Assembly (NCBI RefSeq): GCF_043951865.1
Contig: NZ_JBINJF010000028.1
Coordinates: 1 to 58,252, forward strand
Direction: 5' to 3'
Length of the DNA stretch: 58,252 nucleotides
DNA from: JAMQKA01 sp043951865
GTDB taxonomy: Bacteria; Bacteroidota; Rhodothermia; Balneolales; Balneolaceae
Positions 26,727 through 35,263 of the stretch are shown piece after piece (within the stretch, counting starts at the first letter, position 1; every line of letters starts with the position of its first letter). The notes beneath the pieces were generated by a model, which searched no databases, was not told the DNA's origin, and worked only from the letters and a program-made list of their open reading frames with translations. The translations under genes and the position numbers were made by a program.

Positions 26727-27827
26727 ATGGGAGCACAATCAAATAAAGTGGCATTAATTACCGGTATAACCGGGCAGGACGGGTCCTATCTGGCAGAATT
26801 TTTGTTGAACAAAGGGTATGAAGTGCATGGAATAAAACGGCGCTCCAGCTCTTTTAACACGGGACGAATAGATCATCTCTACCACGATCCCCATACCAAG
26901 GGTTTGCCGTTTTACCTGCATTACGGGGACCTCACCGATTCCACAAATTTAATCCGCATCATCCAGGATGTGCAGCCAGACGAGATTTACAACCTTGGAG
27001 CCCAGAGTCACGTGCAGGTATCGTTTGATGCCCCCGAGTATACCGCCAACACCGATGCGCTGGGCGTGCTGCGCCTGCTGGAAGCGATACGGATCCTCGG
27101 AATGACGGGCAAGACAAAATTTTATCAGGCTTCCACAAGCGAATTGTACGGTAAGGTACAGGAGGTTCCGCAAAACGAGTTGACCCCGTTTTATCCCCGC
27201 TCTCCCTATGCCGTAGCCAAACTGTATGCCTGCTGGATCACCATAAACTACCGGGAGGCGTACGACATGTTTGCCGTGAACGGCATCCTGTTTAATCACG
27301 AATCGCCGGAACGGGGAGAAACCTTTGTCACCCGCAAAATAACGCGGGCCGCAGTCCGCATTGCAGCCGGACACCAGGAAAAGATGTACCTTGGCAACCT
27401 GGAAGCCAAGAGAGACTGGGGACATGCAAAAGATTATGTAGAGGGGATGTACCTGATGCTGCAGCAGGACGACCCGCAGGATTATGTGCTGGCCACCGGG
27501 GAGACCCACACCGTAAGGGAGTTTTGTGAGCGGGCATTTCGCCATGCCGGAATTCCGATCCGGTGGATTGGTGAAGGGGTCGAGGAAAAGGGGGTCAATG
27601 CCGATACCGGTGACACGATTATTGAGATTGATCCACGCTATTTTCGTCCCACGGAAGTGGACCTGCTGATAGGCGATGCCAGTAAAGCACGCAATGAACT
27701 GGGATGGGCTCCCAAATACAGCTTCGACGAACTTATTGAGGAGATGGTCAAAGAAGACCAGGAAAAAATTAACTTAATTAACAATAACAATGAAGACTAT
27801 TCAAAAATTGCAAAATACATACAATGA
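26727..27827 (+). CDS. gmd: GDP-mannose 4,6-dehydratase
   Basis: Converts GDP-D-mannose to GDP-4-keto-6-deoxymannose, the substrate of fcl. The 366-residue protein has GITGQDGSYLAEFL (cofactor loop, 12-25), the family hallmark KRRSSSFNTGRIDHLY, STSELYGKVQEVPQ and the catalytic YAVAKLYACW. The fcl-gmd order is swapped relative to many loci. Its last 38 bases overlap the next gene's start. No GDP-mannose supply genes (manB, manC) are in the window. Confidence 0.97.
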   Translation: MGAQSNKVALITGITGQDGSYLAEFLLNKGYEVHGIKRRSSSFNTGRIDHLYHDPHTKGLPFYLHYGDLTDSTNLIRIIQDVQPDEIYNLGAQSHVQVSFDAPEYTANTDALGVLRLLEAIRILGMTGKTKFYQASTSELYGKVQEVPQNELTPFYPRSPYAVAKLYACWITINYREAYDMFAVNGILFNHESPERGETFVTRKITRAAVRIAAGHQEKMYLGNLEAKRDWGHAKDYVEGMYLMLQQDDPQDYVLATGETHTVREFCERAFRHAGIPIRWIGEGVEEKGVNADTGDTIIEIDPRYFRPTEVDLLIGDASKARNELGWAPKYSFDELIEEMVKEDQEKINLINNNNEDYSKIAKYIQ

Positions 27828-29190
27828 CGTTGAGGTTACCCAACGCGATGATATTATTACGCTTAAAGAGGATGTGCTGAGACGCATTGAGCTCAAAACC
27901 GCAAAGGTAGGGATCATCGGGCTGGGATATGTGGGGCTGCCGCTGCTGTGGACTTTTCACGAAGTGGGCTTCCCCGTGACCGGTTTTGACGTGGATTCCG
28001 GCAAAATCGATCATATAAGGGAAGGTACCCCGTATATCAAGCATCTCGGGTACGAAATGATGGGAAAACTGGCAAACTCCGATACCTGTTCTGCCACGCT
28101 CGATTTTGCGAAGCTCGCAGACATGGATGCGATATTGATGTGCGTTCCCACCCCGTTGAACGCCTACCGGGAGCCGGACATGCAATATGTGGAAGCTACC
28201 ACCCGAAGTATTGCAAAACATCTGCGCAGGGGACAGCTTGTTATCCTGGAGTCTACCTCGTATCCCGGAACGACCGACGAGCTGATTATACCGATCCTGG
28301 AGAAAAGCTCCGGGCTGAAATCGGGAGAGGATTTTTTCGTCGCCTACAGCCCGGAGCGGGAAGACCCGGGCAATCCCGACTTTAATACGGCTAAAATTCC
28401 GAAAGTGGTTGGCGCAGATGGAGCAGAGGCCCTGGAGATCGCCACCACGTTATATGATGCGATTGTTGTGGAAACAGTTCCGGTATCCGACAATAAAACG
28501 GCCGAAGCGGTCAAACTTACGGAAAATATCTTCCGATCTGTCAACATTGCGCTGGTCAACGAGCTGAAGGTCGTCTTCCAGGAGATGGACATCGATGTTC
28601 ACGAGGTGCTGGATGCGGCGGCCACCAAGCCGTTTGGCTTCATGAAATTCACCCCGGGACCTGGCTTGGGAGGACACTGCATCCCGATCGATCCCTTTTA
28701 TCTGACATGGAAGGCGCGCGAATATGAACAGCACACGCGCTTTATTGAGCTTGCCGGGGAGATCAACACCAGTATGCCCCGGTACGTGATTGAGCGGACG
28801 ATTAAAGCGCTCAATGCCCATAAGCTGCCGGTGAACGGAAGTGATATCCTGGTTATCGGGCTGGCCTACAAGCCCGATGTGGATGACCTGAGGGAATCCC
28901 CGACCTTCAAGCTGATGGACCTGCTTAAGGAATATGGGGCAAATGTTTCCTATTATGATCACTATATCCCGGAAATATGGCCGACCAGGGAGCACGACGA
29001 ATGGACCGGAATGAAGTCGGTCGGCTGGAATAAGGAGACCATTTCCGGTTTTGACGCGGTCATTATTTCAACAAACCACTCAGACATCAATTACCGGGAG
29101 CTGGTGGAGTGGAACGATATCATTGTGGATACCCGAAATGCCCTGAAAGAGATTCAGCCGAAAGCCGAAGATCAAATATGGAAGGCATAA
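27790..29190 (+). CDS. Nucleotide-sugar 6-dehydrogenase (WbpA/UDP-GlcNAc type)
   Basis: NAD-dependent four-electron oxidation of a UDP-sugar C6 alcohol to a uronate. The 466-residue protein has the Rossmann loop GIIGLGYVGLPL (~39-50), the LIESTSYPGTT-like strand ILESTSYPGTTDE, the catalytic Cys in GGHCIPIDPFYL, and the C-terminal domain GLAYKPDVDDLRESP. It most resembles the WbpA/UDP-GlcNAc group rather than UDP-glucose dehydrogenase, but the substrate is an inference. The ATG at 27790 overlaps gmd by 38 bases; no later ATG in this frame precedes the Rossmann fold. Confidence 0.9.
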   Translation: MKTIQKLQNTYNDVEVTQRDDIITLKEDVLRRIELKTAKVGIIGLGYVGLPLLWTFHEVGFPVTGFDVDSGKIDHIREGTPYIKHLGYEMMGKLANSDTCSATLDFAKLADMDAILMCVPTPLNAYREPDMQYVEATTRSIAKHLRRGQLVILESTSYPGTTDELIIPILEKSSGLKSGEDFFVAYSPEREDPGNPDFNTAKIPKVVGADGAEALEIATTLYDAIVVETVPVSDNKTAEAVKLTENIFRSVNIALVNELKVVFQEMDIDVHEVLDAAATKPFGFMKFTPGPGLGGHCIPIDPFYLTWKAREYEQHTRFIELAGEINTSMPRYVIERTIKALNAHKLPVNGSDILVIGLAYKPDVDDLRESPTFKLMDLLKEYGANVSYYDHYIPEIWPTREHDEWTGMKSVGWNKETISGFDAVIISTNHSDINYRELVEWNDIIVDTRNALKEIQPKAEDQIWKA

Positions 29191-29479
29191 TGCGGGGTTT
29201 TAACCCATTACCGTACATTGCGACCTGGACAATGTACTGGGCAGGATAGACCGGAGCAAAAAGCGCCGGCAGGATGGATCTGCTATAGTAACATCGAGAG
29301 AGAAGACCGAACAGTACCAGAGTTTGCGTGATCTGCAGCAAATTATAAATGCGATGTTATCAACAAGTATGGGAATCAGGAGTAGCGTTAACATCAGTAA
29401 ATAACTGCTGTTCGCAACAATTTTAAGAGAGCTATGCAAAATCTTTAACTATTAACTACAGCATAAAAACAATATTAGA

Positions 29480-31276
29480 ATGAGACAAATCCTGAAAAAA
29501 CTATTTTACATGCTGCCCCCGGGCGACAAGCTCAAGATCACGATACTCTTTATCATGATGCTCGTGGCGGCCCTTCTGGAAATTGCCGGCATCGGCATGA
29601 TACCGGCTTTTGTGGCTATTGTAGCCGTGCCGGATCGCGTGCTGGAGTATGAGCTGCTGGGTCCACTTTTAATGTACCTGGGCATAGAGAATGCGCAGGA
29701 CCTGCTTTTATTCGGTTCTGTAGCACTTGTGCTTATGTTCATTATTAAAAGCGCGTATATCGTTTTTTATGGGTATGTGGAATCCCGGTTTTTATTTAAT
29801 CGCAAATACCTGGTCAGCCGCCGGATGATGGATACCTATATGCAGGCGCCCTACACCTTTCACTTAAACAGGAACTCATCCGAGCTGGTCCGGAATGTGA
29901 ATGGGGAGGTCAATATTGTCGTAAACAATATTATTCAGGGCTTTTTGAAAATCGGGAGAGACGGGGTCATGGCCCTCACGATCCTTGGTTTCCTGTTCTA
30001 CTACGAGCCTCTCATAACGATTGTGGTGCTGCTGTTGTCGGGACTCGGCGCCGGGTCTTTTATCTTTTTTACACAGAACAAGATGAAACAGTACGGCGAG
30101 GAGGAACTCGAACACCGGGGTAAAATGATCAAGGCAATTTATGAAGGGATCAGCGGCCTTAAAGATGCCCGTATCCTGAACAGGGAGGCCGAATTTATGA
30201 ACCAGTTCAGTAAAGAGGCGCGTGCAAGTGCCACGCTGAACACCTATACCCGGTTTATCAAACAGATACCGAGACCCGTAGTGGAAACCACGGCCGTAAT
30301 CGGGATGATGTTGATCTCCGTTCTTATGGTGGTGCAGGGGCGGCCCATGAGCGCAATTATTCCGACGTTGACGCTTTTTGCGATGGCCACTGTACGACTC
30401 ATGCCGGCTATTCAATCCATCAGCTCCATGTACACGGGGCTTCAGTACAACCTTGCTTCCCTGGATCCCGTCTACGATGACCTGAAAATGCTGGAGAAAG
30501 AGACGCAGAAGTTCCTGGAAGACCGCGAAAAAGCAACGAAAATAGATTTCAGGGATCATATTGAAGTCAAAAATGTGCACTACAGCTATCCGGGGAGTGA
30601 CGAGCAGGCCCTGAACGGCATTTCGGTGACTATTCCGAAAGGAAAGGCGATCGCCTTTGTCGGGGAGTCGGGTGCCGGCAAAACAACAATCGTGGATCTG
30701 CTGCTGGGACTAATGGAACCAACAAAAGGGACGATTACCGTTGACGGCACCGATATCCACAAGAATCTTTCGGGATGGCAGCAGAATATTGGATATATCC
30801 CCCAATCCATATACCTGGCAGACGATACGCTGCGCCGTAATATCGCTTTTGGATTGCCGGAACATGAAATTGACGATGAAAAGATCGCCCGGGCGATAAA
30901 GTCGGCTCAGCTCGGCCGGTTGCTCAAAAATTTACCCGACGGGCTGGACACCATTATCGGGGAGCACGGGGCCCGTCTCTCCGGGGGGCAGCGGCAGCGT
31001 GTGGGCATCGCACGGGCGCTTTATCACAATCCGGAAGTACTGGTGATGGACGAGGCGACCTCGGCGCTGGATAACATCACCGAGCAGCAGGTCACCAAGG
31101 CGATTGAATCCCTGATCGGGGAACGAACGATCATCATGATTGCCCACCGGTTGACAACCGTAATGAACTGCGACCGGCTATACCTCATGGAGGAGGGGGA
31201 AATCGTGCAGGAGGGAACCTATAATGAATTGGTGGAAAAGAGTACGCTCTTTCGAGAAATGGCCCTGGAGGCGTAA
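29480..31276 (+). CDS. ABC transporter, lipid-linked oligosaccharide flippase type
   Basis: A 598-residue half-transporter with an N-terminal six-helix membrane domain (about 1-320) and C-terminal ATPase. Walker A GESGAGKTT (~395), Q-loop, signature LSGGQRQRVGIARAL (~500), Walker B VLVMDEATSALD and switch His (IMIAHRLTTV) are intact. The layout matches PglK/WlaB-type flippases, which turn lipid-linked glycans across the inner membrane in polysaccharide and protein glycosylation loci. No Wzx-type flippase is seen in the window, so this probably does that job. A 289-bp gap with no gene separates it from the dehydrogenase. Confidence 0.88.
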   Translation: MRQILKKLFYMLPPGDKLKITILFIMMLVAALLEIAGIGMIPAFVAIVAVPDRVLEYELLGPLLMYLGIENAQDLLLFGSVALVLMFIIKSAYIVFYGYVESRFLFNRKYLVSRRMMDTYMQAPYTFHLNRNSSELVRNVNGEVNIVVNNIIQGFLKIGRDGVMALTILGFLFYYEPLITIVVLLLSGLGAGSFIFFTQNKMKQYGEEELEHRGKMIKAIYEGISGLKDARILNREAEFMNQFSKEARASATLNTYTRFIKQIPRPVVETTAVIGMMLISVLMVVQGRPMSAIIPTLTLFAMATVRLMPAIQSISSMYTGLQYNLASLDPVYDDLKMLEKETQKFLEDREKATKIDFRDHIEVKNVHYSYPGSDEQALNGISVTIPKGKAIAFVGESGAGKTTIVDLLLGLMEPTKGTITVDGTDIHKNLSGWQQNIGYIPQSIYLADDTLRRNIAFGLPEHEIDDEKIARAIKSAQLGRLLKNLPDGLDTIIGEHGARLSGGQRQRVGIARALYHNPEVLVMDEATSALDNITEQQVTKAIESLIGERTIIMIAHRLTTVMNCDRLYLMEEGEIVQEGTYNELVEKSTLFREMALEA

Positions 31277-31436
31277 CAGTTCAATCACGGCCCCGGGGGT
31301 ATTGTCATTTAGGGAGGAGGATATTCTCCTGTCGAAGGAGACCTGTATAGACGTAATTCACCTGAACAATTGGTTAGCAGGTGTTGAAATTGACGGCAAC
31401 AACACGAGATAAAAGAAAAAAACTGGAGATACAGAC

Positions 31437-31683
31437 ATGAGAGTGAATTTTATGATTATTGGTGCCCAAAAATGCGGCACCACCACACTTGCCAGAATAC
31501 TGAAAAGTCACCCGGATGTTCAAGGTAAAACCTGAGTTTAAAGATGAGCACAAAGAGCTGATTACCCATTTGTTAAGGCTGGATATTATAGAACTTGAGA
31601 AGCTCATGGATACTGATCTGAGCGACTGGCTTGCAGAAGATGCGGATCCTCTGCCTGCAACGCACGAGCCACAACTGCAATAA
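31437..31683 (+). pseudogene. Sulfotransferase gene collapsed by internal deletion
   Basis: ATG 31437 opens MRVNFMIIGAQKCGTTTLAR, a perfect sulfotransferase PAPS-binding N-terminus, but stops after 33 codons (TGA near 31534). Right there another frame continues with VKPEFKDEHKELITHLLRLD and LEKLMDTDLSDWL, which reads as the C-terminal end of the same family (the D-x-x-x-L-x-x-L-x-x-x-D-L-S-x-W pattern) until TAA 31681. The middle of the gene (~200 codons) is gone. The same frame then runs on after the stop for another ~38 codons to 31800, possibly another remnant. Confidence 0.75.
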
Positions 31684-31800
31684 CTGCAGCAGTTTACCGG
31701 AGGGCTTTTCTGCTACAAGTTTTTTAAAAAGGTTCAACCCAGTGTAATTAAAGAGCTGTTTAAGGTGTCCGGGAAAGCAGAAGAGATCCCTGGATTTTAA

Positions 31801-32616
31801 ATGATACCCAACGTTATTCCAATGGTCGAAGAAAAACGCATTACGGGAATTATTCCCGCTGCCGGGGGCGCCTCACGTATTTCACCGATTCCATGCAGCA
31901 AAGAGATCCTTCCGGTCGGTGTGGAGGATCATAGATCGGGAAAAAGTCCGGAGATAAAAGTGGCGACTGCCGGTCTGCTTGAAAGCTGTGCAGCAGCGGG
32001 TGCCGACCAGGTGTATATGATTATCCGCAAGGGGAAGTGGGATATTCCCCAGTACCTGGGGATGGGCACAGAACCAGGTTGTCCGCTGGCCTATCTGGTT
32101 ACAGAACCGACCCCGGGCACCTATCACACAATCGACCTTGCATACCCGTTCGCCAAAGACAGCATGGTCCTCCTCGGATTTCCTGATATTCTGTTCAAGC
32201 CGAAAAGTGCATTTGTCAGCCTGCTGGAAAGGCAGCAACAGACAGGCGCGGAGGTCGTATTGGGATTGTTCCGCGCCACCAACCCACACGGGGCCGATTT
32301 GGTAGCAGCCGACGAGCAGGGGCGGGTGCAGGATATTGTCATTAAACCTGACCACCCGGAATTGACCGATGCCTGGGCTATCGCTGTATGGACTCCCGCC
32401 TTTACAAGATATCTACACGAGATCGCAGCGGATACCGGTGTAATCAAACGGTTAAAATCCGAAAAGAGGAGAGAGATATTTATTGGAGATATCTTTAAGC
32501 ATGCCCTGGATAGCGGTTTGACAATAGATTCGATAACGTTTACAGACGGGGAATATATCGATATCGGGACCCTCTCCGGGTTGAGAAGGGCGTTGCGCGG
32601 CGAAATTGGGATGTAA
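31801..32616 (+). CDS. Nucleotidyltransferase family protein
   Basis: A 271-residue sugar-nucleotidyltransferase-like protein. The opening GIIPAAGGASRISPIPCSKE is the activated-sugar pyrophosphorylase loop (G-x-x-L-A-A-G-x-G-x-R), in a variant form lacking GT before R, followed by the product-strand LLGFPDILFKPK and the C-terminal GEYIDIGTLSGL. It is likely cytosolic, making a nucleotide-sugar for this locus, but base and sugar are unknown. The TAA of the upstream remnant touches its ATG (31798-31800/31801); M8 (31822) is an alternative start. Confidence 0.72.
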   Translation: MIPNVIPMVEEKRITGIIPAAGGASRISPIPCSKEILPVGVEDHRSGKSPEIKVATAGLLESCAAAGADQVYMIIRKGKWDIPQYLGMGTEPGCPLAYLVTEPTPGTYHTIDLAYPFAKDSMVLLGFPDILFKPKSAFVSLLERQQQTGAEVVLGLFRATNPHGADLVAADEQGRVQDIVIKPDHPELTDAWAIAVWTPAFTRYLHEIAADTGVIKRLKSEKRREIFIGDIFKHALDSGLTIDSITFTDGEYIDIGTLSGLRRALRGEIGM

Positions 32617-32678
32617 TAGCCAGGACTGCCCATAACTAATAACCGATAACTACTCTCTTCTCTGTGGGCGCTTTTGGG

Positions 32679-32703
32679 TTCCTTTTGCTCACACAAAAAG
32701 GAA
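32679..32703. terminator. Bidirectional hairpin between convergent genes
   Basis: TTCCTTTT (32679-32686) and AAAAGGAA (32696-32703) form an 8-bp stem with a 9-base loop between the convergent nucleotidyltransferase (plus) and dehydrogenase (minus) genes. A/T-rich arms give weak U-runs in both directions. A partly similar sequence lies near 22216-22250. Confidence 0.5.
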
Positions 32704-32866
32704 TATCTCTACCACGGGAAAGGGCCACCAAAATTTTTTGAGCGACTCCTGGTTATGCGAATAAATCCACTGGGTGGACGGAGAATCACACTTGCCTTAC
32801 ATCAATATTAGCTTACGGTCCCAAACAAAATTTGATCCCCGGCCACTGTGCTTGCGGCAAAAAGGG

Positions 32867-34558
32867 TTAAAGTCCTGTACCATTAGTACTGGCCGCTTCT
32901 AAAAAGTCAATAACTCCCTCCATGACAGTGTCATCATTAATGCCGGGCCTGGGCATGGTTGTACCGGGGGCAAAGGTCTCGGGATCAGACAGGAACGCCT
33001 TCAGTGTTGTACGGTTCCAGGTACCTTTTTTCGCCTCCAGGGCCGAAGAGTAGTCTGAATAGCTGGCAGAACCAATTTCAGCATCAAACAGCATCGCCAG
33101 GCTGGGCGCATGTTCATGGTTGTCCGGATCAATGGAATGGCATTGCCGGCAGCCGTCGATGGTTATTTTAAGCCTTTTTTTCAGGCCGGGTTCATATTTT
33201 TTGCTATCCAAAAAGTCGGTCACAAAATGATCTCTGTACGGGTGGGGGGTAAGAAATATCAGCTTGCTGCTGTCGGTCCACAATACCAGTCGCCCGTCAG
33301 TGTGTTGATGTACGTATCGTATGCGTTCATCGATCTCAATTCTTTCGGTAAACATCACACGGTTTTCTTCTATGCGAATTCTGAACAAGCTCATGCTTTT
33401 GAGCGAGGCCATCAGCAGGTCGCCGTCCCAGCTCTCGTGAAATCCCTCTGTCAGGGTCAGGTTGGATATCGCCACCGACGGGATCCAGGAAAAGATCGGC
33501 TTTACGAACCGGGAATGGCGCCCGGGCGATTGCTCCCCGGGTATGGGAAGCTTGGAATACTGTGTGCCCAGGGTTTCGACAGGCCAGCCGTAGTTGTTGC
33601 CCTCCTCAATACGGTTCAGCTCGTCACCTCCGCGCAGTCCGTGTTCCACCTCCCACAGCGTGCCTTCGTTATCGAGGGCCAATCCCTGTGGATTGCGGAT
33701 GCCGGAAGCGATGATCCGGCTTTCTCGCGACTGCAGGTCTATACTCATGATTTTCCCGTAGTCAACGCCGGGGTCCTGAGCAATGGCCTTTGGGGCATAC
33801 ATTCCATCCCAGTGGTAATCGCCGTTGCCCAGGTAGAGGGTGGAGGGCGCCCGGAATGCAATCCGTCCCCCGGCCAACCCCCCTTCCAGGGCGTTGTTTA
33901 TATTTTTAAAAGGCAGGCAGGGTTGCGCCCGGTATATGATATCCCAGTCTCCCGGACGGGCGGACAGCTGTTCAACAGATTGAGTGCCAGGTTCAACAGG
34001 CAGGGTGGCCACCGTGTTGCGGTAGCAGTTTTCTGTACTGTCAAATTCGGTATAAGAGATGGCTAGCCCCCGGTTGCCCGGCGCTTCGTAAAAGAGGATA
34101 TCGTTATACCGGTAGAGTCCAAAATTGTGGTTCAGGTGGCTGAACTGGTCGGATTCGGCTGCCTGTTTATATGCCAAAAATCCATTATCTGGCACAGAGA
34201 TACCCGTTTTTTGGATATTGTCTGCCGAGCGTGCGGCAAAAATTTGCCCGTCATAGGTCAACAGCAGCACCGCATCTCCAAAAGAGGTGAGTCCTCCTCC
34301 CCTGCCGTTTCGGGTAAGATGCTCCCGGAGGCTCGCCTCCCTACTGTCGAGACGTAGAAAAATTGATTCGTAATATTCCGGTTTCGATGTTGGATTTTGG
34401 ATGCGATCCAGGTAGTGGCCCATCAGTTTTATTTCAACTTTCCGGAGTAACTGGGAGGGAGGGAAATTGTGATACCCGATGATATACCCACTGAATAGGA
34501 AAAGTAATATTAATCCAAATACAGAAAATGCGAGAATATAGTTTTTCTTTGTTTTCAT
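32867..34558 (-). CDS. Membrane-anchored glucose/sorbosone dehydrogenase-like protein with cytochrome c domain
   Basis: A 563-residue protein with one N-terminal membrane anchor (about 7-27), so most of it is periplasmic. Residues ~200-450 form a six-bladed propeller of the GSDH/soluble glucose dehydrogenase type (RGGDELNRIEEGNNYGWP is the family's calcium/PQQ-side signature). A C-terminal mono-heme cytochrome c domain follows, with CRQCH (470-474) and a plausible distal Met (TTMPRPG, ~535). It may oxidise sugars and pass electrons to the respiratory chain. It is the only minus-strand gene inside the polysaccharide locus, and its promoter region backs onto palindrome B. Confidence 0.82.
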   Translation of the reverse strand: MKTKKNYILAFSVFGLILLFLFSGYIIGYHNFPPSQLLRKVEIKLMGHYLDRIQNPTSKPEYYESIFLRLDSREASLREHLTRNGRGGGLTSFGDAVLLLTYDGQIFAARSADNIQKTGISVPDNGFLAYKQAAESDQFSHLNHNFGLYRYNDILFYEAPGNRGLAISYTEFDSTENCYRNTVATLPVEPGTQSVEQLSARPGDWDIIYRAQPCLPFKNINNALEGGLAGGRIAFRAPSTLYLGNGDYHWDGMYAPKAIAQDPGVDYGKIMSIDLQSRESRIIASGIRNPQGLALDNEGTLWEVEHGLRGGDELNRIEEGNNYGWPVETLGTQYSKLPIPGEQSPGRHSRFVKPIFSWIPSVAISNLTLTEGFHESWDGDLLMASLKSMSLFRIRIEENRVMFTERIEIDERIRYVHQHTDGRLVLWTDSSKLIFLTPHPYRDHFVTDFLDSKKYEPGLKKRLKITIDGCRQCHSIDPDNHEHAPSLAMLFDAEIGSASYSDYSSALEAKKGTWNRTTLKAFLSDPETFAPGTTMPRPGINDDTVMEGVIDFLEAASTNGTGL

Positions 34559-34831
34559 GATGCCTCTTGAATGTAGTGTAGCCGGAAGCCTAGTTTAGGC
34601 GCCTTATTAAAACTGGGAATTGTATACCCGTTAAAAAAAATTCTAAGAACAGTTTTTCTCTCTACTACTATTACTATTAAATAATCAGCAATAGTTATAC
34701 CAATCTTGTTATCAAGAGCGTATGAGATGAACAAAATGCTGAAAAAAGCAATGCTGGAGCGGGAAGAGCCGGGTACGCAGGGGTAATTCGAAAGACTCCG
34801 CGGCAACGTTGATGGGAGGACCCCGCGGGTC

Positions 34832-34868
34832 GAGTAATTTTTACTCAACAGCCGCGTAAAAATTACCC
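34832..34868. promoter_or_regulatory. Enhancer palindrome B
   Basis: Arms GAGTAATTTTTAC (34832-34844) and GTAAAAATTACCC (34856-34868), 11 bases apart. It differs from copy A at one arm position and in its centre. It is in the 700-bp gap between the divergent sugar dehydrogenase (minus) and the CDP-sugar operon (plus), about 125 bp from the -24 of the sigma-54 promoter at 34975. Nothing else gene-like was seen between 34559 and 34975. Confidence 0.8.
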
Positions 34869-34974
34869 GATCGACGATATGGTCAATGCAGAAGATTGAC
34901 GTTTAAACAGGATCTTAAATTGTAAATACGGATTTAAAAACAATGAACGGGGATTAGATAAAAAATTGACGAAC

Positions 34975-34989
34975 TGGCACGCTTATTGA
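34975..34989 (+). promoter_or_regulatory. Sigma-54 promoter of the CDP-sugar operon
   Basis: TGGCACGCTTATTGA: perfect -24, 5-base spacing, TTGA -12. Predicted start near 35000, leaving a leader of about 260 bases before the epimerase gene. The leader is unusually rich in GAGAG motifs (35002-35009, 35033-35040, 35047-35054, 35090-35096, 35130-35137 and 35156-35161). Confidence 0.8.
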
Positions 34990-35057
34990 ATAACTATTTA
35001 CAGAGAGAGCAATAGCATAAACATCATAAAGCAGAGAGAGTCAGAAAGAGAGAGTTA

Positions 35058-35171
35058 ATGCTTAAAGAAAACAATCGGCAAATAGTTCAAGAGAGTAGAG
35101 CTGAATTTGATCGATTGCCTGTTCATCAAAGAGAGAGCACTCGCTTAGTGTATATAGAGAGGCAAACATGA
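35058..35171 (+). CDS. Candidate 37-codon leader ORF
   Basis: ATG 35058, preceded by the purine-rich AGAAAGAGAGAG, opens 37 codons (MLKENNRQIVQESRAEFDRL and on) ending at TGA 35169-35171. That stop overlaps the ATG of the next small ORF. No homology is recognised. It lies wholly in the predicted sigma-54 leader transcript. Confidence 0.35.
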   Translation: MLKENNRQIVQESRAEFDRLPVHQRESTRLVYIERQT

Positions 35172-35263
35172 GTTGGAGCAGCGGTGGGAAGCGAAGAGTG
35201 CCCCACCGTTTCCAACTTTTATATCATCAGGAAAATTTCAAATTCAAAAGAGATTATAAATGA
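35168..35263 (+). CDS. Candidate 31-codon leader ORF
   Basis: ATG 35168 opens 31 codons (MSWSSGGKRRVPHRFQLLYH and on). Its start overlaps the stop of the previous small ORF and its TGA (35261-35263) overlaps the ATG of the epimerase gene (35260). The chain of ATGA-type overlaps suggests coupled translation. The attenuator-like hairpin at 35172-35220 lies inside it. Confidence 0.35.
   Translation: MSWSSGGKRRVPHRFQLLYHQENFKFKRDYK
35172..35221 (+). terminator. Attenuator-like hairpin in the sigma-54 leader
   Basis: Outer stem GTTGGA (35172-35177) with TCCAAC (35211-35216) and inner stem CGGTGGG (35182-35188) with CCCACCG (35202-35208), followed by TTTT (35217-35220). It has the form of an intrinsic terminator placed 40 bases before the structural gene, so readthrough may be controlled by translation of the small ORFs. 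Confidence 0.55.

Noticed and set aside
33110..34066. Long open frame on the plus strand (318 codons)
   Set aside because: It is the mirror of the sugar dehydrogenase gene, which has domain and heme motifs on the minus strand.
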